Of a stretch of DNA of 9,658 bases, positions 5,129 to 9,658 are shown in pieces. The DNA is from Anaerolineales bacterium (GTDB lineage Bacteria > Chloroflexota > Anaerolineae > Anaerolineales > Villigracilaceae). The notes beneath the pieces are model-generated. The model was not told where the DNA came from. It saw nothing but the letters and a program-made list of their open reading frames with translations, and ran no database searches. The position numbers and the translations under genes were made by a program. Each line of letters begins with the position of its first letter. Position 1 is the stretch's first letter. The stretch spans positions 1-9,658 of the forward strand of contig JAICRQ010000091.1 in NCBI GenBank assembly GCA_025966435.1. The letters are read 5' to 3'.

Positions 5129-7090
5129 ATGTTACTTACCCACAGGTGGTTGTCAAAGGGAGCAGGGCAAACTATAATCGACAAACGAGGAGACACACCA
5201 CTGGAAACAAGGATATTTCCTGAATTATCGGATGACCAGGGTAATCAAGGTTCTCCCCCTCCGCGTCAACTTCAGGCGGGTCTTACGCTTACCAACCGCT
5301 ATGCAATTCAAGAGGTGATTGGTGTCGGCGGGATGGGTTCGGTCTATCGCGCCCGCGATATGCACTTCCCCAATGTCACCAAGCTTGTCGCTGTCAAGGA
5401 AATGATCAATACTGCGCCAGACCCCCTGGTGCGCGAAACGATCATACAGAACTTCGAGCGGGAAGCCAACCTGCTTGCCACGCTCCATCATCCCTCCATT
5501 CCCCGTATTTACGATTATTTCTCTGTGGAGAGCCGTTCCTATCTGGTGCTGGAATTCATCCATGGCAAGGATATGGAATCCATCATCAATGATACAAGTA
5601 GCTTTCTGCCCGAGCACCAGCTCCTGGCATGGGCGATTGAGTTGTGCGATGTGTTGGATTATCTGCACAAGCATAAACCGGATCCGATTATCTTCCGTGA
5701 TATGAAGCCCTCCAATGTGATGATTAATCACAATGGCGATGTGATACTGGTGGACTTTGGGATTGCCAAGACGTTCCAGACCGGGATCAAAGGGACGATG
5801 ATCGGCACCGAGGGATATTCCCCCCCGGAGCAATACCGAGGAGAAGCTACACCTTTGGCAGATATCTATGCCCTTGGCGCCACCCTGCATCACGCGTTGA
5901 CGCGCCGCGACCCGCGCCTCGAGCCGCCGTTCTCATTCTCCGAGCGTCCGATTCGCCGGATCAACCAAAACGTCTCCCCCGAGATGGAAGCCGTGGTTAA
6001 CATGGCTTTGGAGTACAACCCGGAAAGCCGCTTTCGCACTGCTGCAGATATGAAACAGGCGCTTATGGTGGTGGCACGCAAAACGGGCGCGCTTATCAGC
6101 GCGGGACCCAAAACGGGACCCATACAGGGAAGCGGGATCAAAGCGCTCTGGTCGTTCAAGTGCGAAGATGAAATACGCGGTACGCCGGCAGTCTCGCAGG
6201 GGCTGGTGTATATTGGCTCCTATGATAATAACCTCTATGCGCTGAACGCTTCAGACGGAAAGTTTCAGTGGAAATATCCAACGGATGGAGGGGTAGTTAC
6301 GCGTCCGGTCGTGCTCGACGGGAACATCTACTTTGGCTCAGAAGATAAGCGTCTGCATGTGGTCAGTGCCCGCGCTGGAAAGGTTGTTTGGACATACTAC
6401 ACCAATGGACCGATTCGCTCCTCGCCGCGCATTGCCGAGGGTCATATATTTTTCGGTTCTGATGACAACCACATTCATGCGGTCAACCTGAACACGGGGC
6501 GCATGGCCTGGAGGTTCGAGACAGCCGACGCCGTGCGCTCGACACCATTCGTGGTGCGCGATCTGGTGTATGTCGGTTGTGAAAGCGGCGATTATTACGC
6601 CATCGATTTCCGCGGGGATCTCAAGTGGCGCTTCCACGCCAAGCGCTCCATTACTTCCTCCACCATCGGGACCGAGCAGGCGTTATATTTCGCTTCCGTC
6701 GATAGCACACTGTATGCGTTGGACCCGCGCAACGGCTGGGTGTTGTGGCGCTTCCGCCTCGGCAAACCCTCCATCAGCACTCCCTGCATTGTCGATGACC
6801 TGATCTTTGTAGGCGCCTCGGATGGCTTCATCTATGGGATCGAAAGCAGAAGCTCAAAGGAGGTCTGGCGCTTCAAGACCGAACATCAGGTAAACAGTTC
6901 ACCCGTGGTATATAAAGACTCGCTCTACTGCGGATCGGTGGATGGGCATCTCTATTGCCTGGAATACCGCACGGGCCGCTTACGCTGGAAGTTCGGCACC
7001 GGGGGAGCCATTACGGGCACGCCGCTGGTCGCTGATGATATTGTATATATTGGATCCACAGACCATCAAATTTACGCCCTGCTTGCCTGA
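5129..7090 (+). CDS. Soluble Ser/Thr protein kinase fused to an eight-repeat PQQ-like beta-propeller
   Basis: This is a Hanks-type protein kinase (653 residues from the ATG) that phosphorylates Ser/Thr on partner proteins. The kinase domain spans about 58-318: glycine loop GVGGMGSVY (65-73), ATP-anchoring K90 in VAVKEM, helix-C E112, catalytic FRDMKPSN (189-196, with Phe in place of the usual His), DFG (209-211), and the SPPE form of the APE motif (231-234). After a Gly/Pro-rich linker come eight repeats of about 40 residues (341-653). Each starts W-x-F/Y and contains a P-x-V...VYIGS-D..LYALN pattern, as in PQQ-binding-like propellers. No transmembrane segment lies between the parts, unlike PknB-type receptors; the layout recalls Streptomyces AfsK. 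The start is uncertain: the ATG has no Shine-Dalgarno, whereas GAGGAG at 5187 sits 8 bases before an in-frame CTG (5201). It is first in a unit with PP2C, J-VWA and zinc-ribbon genes. Confidence 0.95.
   Translation: MLLTHRWLSKGAGQTIIDKRGDTPLETRIFPELSDDQGNQGSPPPRQLQAGLTLTNRYAIQEVIGVGGMGSVYRARDMHFPNVTKLVAVKEMINTAPDPLVRETIIQNFEREANLLATLHHPSIPRIYDYFSVESRSYLVLEFIHGKDMESIINDTSSFLPEHQLLAWAIELCDVLDYLHKHKPDPIIFRDMKPSNVMINHNGDVILVDFGIAKTFQTGIKGTMIGTEGYSPPEQYRGEATPLADIYALGATLHHALTRRDPRLEPPFSFSERPIRRINQNVSPEMEAVVNMALEYNPESRFRTAADMKQALMVVARKTGALISAGPKTGPIQGSGIKALWSFKCEDEIRGTPAVSQGLVYIGSYDNNLYALNASDGKFQWKYPTDGGVVTRPVVLDGNIYFGSEDKRLHVVSARAGKVVWTYYTNGPIRSSPRIAEGHIFFGSDDNHIHAVNLNTGRMAWRFETADAVRSTPFVVRDLVYVGCESGDYYAIDFRGDLKWRFHAKRSITSSTIGTEQALYFASVDSTLYALDPRNGWVLWRFRLGKPSISTPCIVDDLIFVGASDGFIYGIESRSSKEVWRFKTEHQVNSSPVVYKDSLYCGSVDGHLYCLEYRTGRLRWKFGTGGAITGTPLVADDIVYIGSTDHQIYALLA
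5150..5178 (+). promoter_or_regulatory. Near-consensus sigma70-type promoter for the kinase operon
   Basis: A TTGTCA box (5150-5155, five of six consensus bases) is separated by exactly 17 bp from a perfect TATAAT (5173-5178). This would place the transcript start near 5185. The site lies inside the 5' end of the longest kinase reading frame. If it is used, the ATG at 5129 would not be on this transcript, and translation would have to begin further downstream. A chance match is possible but unlikely in DNA of this GC content. Confidence 0.6.
5187..5192 (+). promoter_or_regulatory. Ribosome-binding site favouring a CTG start at 5201 for the kinase
   Basis: The sequence gaggag at 5187-5192 is a strong Shine-Dalgarno match. 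Counting 8 bases downstream reaches CTG at 5201, which is in frame with the kinase. There is no ATG, GTG or TTG in frame between this point and the kinase domain except a GTG inside the glycine-loop strand (the EVIG segment). Together with the promoter just upstream this argues for a non-standard CTG start, giving a product 24 residues shorter than from the ATG at 5129. Confidence 0.45.
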
Positions 7091-7102
7091 GAAGGAGTTC
7101 TT

Positions 7103-8008
7103 GTGGACAAAATTTTCCGCTGGTTATCTGGTAATAAACAAAAACCAACCCCTGCACATGAGCTTACCAACACGGCTCCGCTATCGGAGCAGCAGATACA
7201 GGCTATTGTTACCAATCAGAACCCGCGCTTTGACCTGCAACAATTGATTTCTGGCTGCGGGCAGTCCGTAGGCAAGCAGCGCGAGCTGAATGAAGATAGC
7301 CTTCTGGCGATCACGGCGATGATGGCGGGCAATGCGGGCAACCTGCCCTTTGGACTATATATCATAGCAGATGGCATGGGCGGGCATCAGTTCGGGGAAG
7401 TGGCAAGCAACGCCGCGATCCGCACGGTGGCAGGATATGTCCTGCGGAAGTTCCATCCCTATCTCTTCCACATCAAAGCGGATGCGATGGACGAATCGTT
7501 CCAGGAAATCATGCAAGCCGCCGTGAGTGAAGCGCAGCGCGCGATCCAGCGCGAGGCGCCGGGCAGCGGGACCACGTTAACCGCTGCGCTGGTGCTGGGG
7601 CAGCAGATCACGGTTGCTCACATCGGGGATAGCCGCGCCTACTTTATTTATCCCGATGGACGGGTGGAACCGATCACGCGCGATCACTCGCTGGTCAAAC
7701 GCCTTGAAGAACTGGGACATATTACGCCCGATGAAGCGGCGAATTACCCGCACCGCAATGTTTTGTACCGCGCTCTGGGTCAGGGTGAGATTCTCGACCC
7801 GGATATATTTACCGTTGGGTTTCCCCAGCCCGGTCACTTGATGCTTTGCAGTGATGGGTTGTGGGGTGTGTTAACCGAACAAGACCTGACGCGCGCCGTC
7901 AACGAAGCGCCAACCCTTCAGCGTGCCTGTCAGAACCTGGTTAACGCCGCCAACGCGGCTGGTGGTCCCGATAATATTAGTGTGATCCTCGTGCAATTGA
8001 TCGGATAA
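7103..8008 (+). CDS. PP2C-family Ser/Thr protein phosphatase
   Basis: This is a metal-dependent (Mn/Mg) protein phosphatase expected to reverse the action of the kinase encoded just upstream. The 301-residue product has all main PP2C motifs: ELNEDS (61-66) with a metal-binding Asp, IADGMGGHQFGE (88-99) with D90, GSGTTL (154-159), VAHIGDSRAY (171-180), LCSDGLWG (248-255) with D251, and GGPDNISV (287-294) with D290. The first 50 residues are a polar extension ahead of the catalytic domain, and no membrane segment is visible. Translation starts at GTG 7103, preceded by aaggag at 7092-7097 with 5-base spacing. A TTG two bases upstream is out of frame. The gene begins 12 bases after the kinase stop, and its stop overlaps the next ATG by one base (TAATG). 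Confidence 0.96.
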   Translation: MDKIFRWLSGNKQKPTPAHELTNTAPLSEQQIQAIVTNQNPRFDLQQLISGCGQSVGKQRELNEDSLLAITAMMAGNAGNLPFGLYIIADGMGGHQFGEVASNAAIRTVAGYVLRKFHPYLFHIKADAMDESFQEIMQAAVSEAQRAIQREAPGSGTTLTAALVLGQQITVAHIGDSRAYFIYPDGRVEPITRDHSLVKRLEELGHITPDEAANYPHRNVLYRALGQGEILDPDIFTVGFPQPGHLMLCSDGLWGVLTEQDLTRAVNEAPTLQRACQNLVNAANAAGGPDNISVILVQLIG

Positions 8009-9495
8009 TGATGCTGCCCAGACAGGATTATTATTCTCTTCTCGGACTCACGCGCGACGCCTCCCTGGAAGAGATCAGGCGCGCATATCACGAAGCAGCG
8101 CTGAAACTACATCCGGATAAAAATACGGCAGCGGGAGAAACTGAGTTATTCCTGGGCGTTCAACAGGCGTATGAAGTGCTGTCCAACCCTGCCAGGCGAA
8201 AACAGTATGACGCCACTCTGCCGCCGGAAGAGAAGTTGTCCCTGCCCTATACTCACTATGTAATGTACAGCCGTTCAAACCTAGTTCATCTGGATGAATC
8301 GCAGATGATCTACCTGATCCTGGAGCTGGGCGTGCCCGACGAAGCGCGCGCTTCGCCTTCTCCACCTCTGAACGTCTGCCTGGTGCTGGATCGTTCGTCT
8401 TCCATGCGCGGCGAAAAAATGGACATTGTCAAAGCGACTGCTATTCAGGTGTTACGCAATCTCCGGCCGCAGGACATCCTGAGCGTGGTCGCCTTCAGTG
8501 ATCGCGCCGAGGTTATTCTCCCTGCCTCGTATCTTCAGGACAAAGCCCGCTCTGAAGCGAAGATCCAGATGCTCCAGCCTTCCGGTGCGACGGAGATCTT
8601 CCAGGGTCTGGAAGCCGGCGTCAAAGAAGTCATGCGCAGCGTGGACTCCAAACGCCTCAATCACATCATCCTGCTCACCGATGGGCACACTTATGGCGAT
8701 GAGCAGCAGTGCCTGGCGTTAGCCTCCCGGCTGGCGGAACTTGGAATTGGCATCAGTGGGATGGGCATTGGGCAGGAGTGGAATGATATTTTTCTGGATG
8801 TGCTTTCGACGCGAACAGGTGGGAGCAGCGCCTATATTGCCCGACCGCAGGATATCAAACGGCTGCTGCTGGAGAAATTTGAGGCGCTAACACAAACATA
8901 TGCTGAAGATATCACCCTCGAACTAAAGCCGATTGAAGATGTGGAGCTGATGTATGCTTTTCGTCTCCAGCCCGACCCCTCGCCAATCGCCCTGGAGGAG
9001 AAATCGCTGCACCTGGGTTCTATCCAACAGGATGCTAATACCCAGGTAATTTTCGAGTACATGATTCATCCAAAAGCGGTAAAATCAGAAATACTCACCC
9101 TGATGGACGGCACTCTCAAGGTTTCGATCGCCTCTCAGGTGATGCCGGTGCCTTCGCTCCGGTTGCGGCTCCAGCGCCCCGTGTCCGAATTGCCTGAGGC
9201 TGAACCGCCACCGCCGAGGATCGTCCAGGCGCTGTCTCGGCTGATGCTCTACCGCATGCAGGACCGCGCTCGCAAGGATCTCGAAAAAGGAAATATAGAC
9301 AGTGCAACACGCCAGCTTCAAGTGCTTGCATCCAAATTGTTGACTCAGGGTGAACGTAGTCTGGCGCAAACAATTCTTCTGGAAGTGGATCATCTACAAA
9401 AGCAAAATTCCCTTACAATAGAGGGAAGCAAAAAGATCAAGTATGGTACACGCTCTCTATTCAATGCGCCGTCTAATAAGGAGTTGATCTCATGA
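8008..9495 (+). CDS. J-domain and VWA-domain fusion protein
   Basis: This 495-residue protein joins two modules. Residues 7-73 are a J domain (DYYSLLGLTRDASLEEIRRAY, HPD at 35-37, then QQAYEVLSNPARRKQYD), which normally stimulates the ATPase of DnaK/Hsp70. There is no Gly/Phe region or Cys-rich zinc-finger region, so it would be a class C J protein. Residues about 119-295 are a von Willebrand factor A domain with an intact metal-ion-dependent adhesion site: D128-x-S130-x-S132 in VLDRSSSM, T195 in SGATEI, and D225 in LLTDG. A beta-rich region (about 300-380) and a helical C-terminus (405-470) follow, resembling the tails of other VWA/YfbK-like proteins. No signal or membrane segment is seen, so it is cytoplasmic. 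Its ATG overlaps the phosphatase stop (TAATG), and its own stop overlaps the next ATG (ATGA). It is a plausible substrate or effector of the kinase/phosphatase pair. Confidence 0.93.
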   Translation: MMLPRQDYYSLLGLTRDASLEEIRRAYHEAALKLHPDKNTAAGETELFLGVQQAYEVLSNPARRKQYDATLPPEEKLSLPYTHYVMYSRSNLVHLDESQMIYLILELGVPDEARASPSPPLNVCLVLDRSSSMRGEKMDIVKATAIQVLRNLRPQDILSVVAFSDRAEVILPASYLQDKARSEAKIQMLQPSGATEIFQGLEAGVKEVMRSVDSKRLNHIILLTDGHTYGDEQQCLALASRLAELGIGISGMGIGQEWNDIFLDVLSTRTGGSSAYIARPQDIKRLLLEKFEALTQTYAEDITLELKPIEDVELMYAFRLQPDPSPIALEEKSLHLGSIQQDANTQVIFEYMIHPKAVKSEILTLMDGTLKVSIASQVMPVPSLRLRLQRPVSELPEAEPPPPRIVQALSRLMLYRMQDRARKDLEKGNIDSATRQLQVLASKLLTQGERSLAQTILLEVDHLQKQNSLTIEGSKKIKYGTRSLFNAPSNKELIS

Positions 9496-9658
9496 TCGTT
9501 TGTCCAAATTGCCAGTATAAAAATGTCACCGGAGCCATGTTCTGCGCGGAATGTGGCGCACAGCTGGATGGTGTCGATACTTTGATCACCCAGGCGATTA
9601 CAGATGAGCAAATAGCCGAGGAGCTGGCTAAAAAATCCCCGCGCCCCGAACCTGCCCC
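9492..9658 (+). CDS. Zinc-ribbon protein, 5' part only (continues past window)
   Basis: The ATG at 9492 overlaps the stop of the J-VWA gene (ATGA) and has a good Shine-Dalgarno aaggag at 9478-9483 with 8-base spacing. The 55 visible codons encode a short zinc ribbon with two Cys pairs: C4-P-N-C7 and C18-A-E-C21, separated by 10 residues. A polar, Glu/Pro-rich linker follows, ending in SPRPEPAP at the edge. N-terminal ribbons of this form commonly precede FHA, VWA, kinase or membrane domains in bacterial phospho-signalling loci. A phosphopeptide-binding FHA domain would suit the context, but that is a guess because the rest lies outside the window. Confidence 0.85.
   Translation, partial: MIVCPNCQYKNVTGAMFCAECGAQLDGVDTLITQAITDEQIAEELAKKSPRPEPA

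Noticed and set aside
5225..5893. 222-codon minus-strand reading frame
   Set aside because: It is antisense to the kinase domain with its complete catalytic motifs, and no family features are seen in the translation.
6152..7090. Internal repeats in the kinase gene as a DNA-level repeat array
   Set aside because: The 120-bp periodicity is seen in the protein as propeller blades; the DNA copies are too divergent to be a recent duplication.

Overview
The window looks like a chromosomal segment of a free-living bacterium with moderate to high GC content. The families suggest Chloroflexota, perhaps an Anaerolineae-type lineage. The basis is the metallophosphoesterase whose first motif reads VSDEVV, the soluble Ser/Thr kinase with a PQQ-type propeller and its PP2C partner, the NarL-type multi-PAS kinase, and the tight overlaps between genes. 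This placement is an inference from gene-family impressions and no marker gene proves it. There are no rRNA or tRNA genes, CRISPR arrays or transposase genes.

The layout is three transcription units. (1) Positions 1-2278, plus strand: the 3' part of a multi-PAS NarL-family sensor histidine kinase, followed with a 4-base overlap by a small response regulator. The regulator has a complete receiver domain but no DNA-binding domain. It ends before a 119-bp convergent intergenic stretch packed with three hairpins: one classic terminator, and two tandem hairpins with mutually complementary loops. (2) Positions 4946-2398, minus strand: a calcineurin-like metallophosphoesterase, a ParB/sulfiredoxin-like protein carrying a DGHHR motif and a very basic tail, and a DapA/NanA-superfamily lyase. 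The last two overlap by 4 bases. The gap between the first two carries a short degenerate 8-bp tandem repeat. (3) From about 5129 to the right edge, plus strand: a soluble Ser/Thr protein kinase fused to eight 40-residue PQQ-like propeller repeats, a PP2C phosphatase, a J-domain/VWA fusion protein, and the start of a zinc-ribbon protein. The last three genes follow each other with a 12-base gap, a 1-base overlap and a 4-base overlap.

Unit 3 is the most interesting part. A kinase and its opposing phosphatase are co-expressed with a protein that joins a DnaK-recruiting J domain to a metal-binding VWA domain, and with a zinc-ribbon protein. This suggests a reversible phosphorylation circuit controlling a chaperone-linked assembly platform. 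The individual families are known, and kinase/PP2C/VWA neighbourhoods are a recurring theme in bacteria. The J-VWA fusion in that setting is the element I would check first.

The kinase start is uncertain. A near-consensus sigma70-like promoter (TTGTCA, 17-bp spacer, TATAAT) lies inside the 5' end of the longest reading frame. It is followed by a good ribosome-binding site placed correctly for an in-frame CTG codon. Between the divergent units 2 and 3, positions 4947-5128 hold several small hairpins but no gene I can support. No gene-free stretch exceeds 300 bases, even if the kinase starts at the later CTG.
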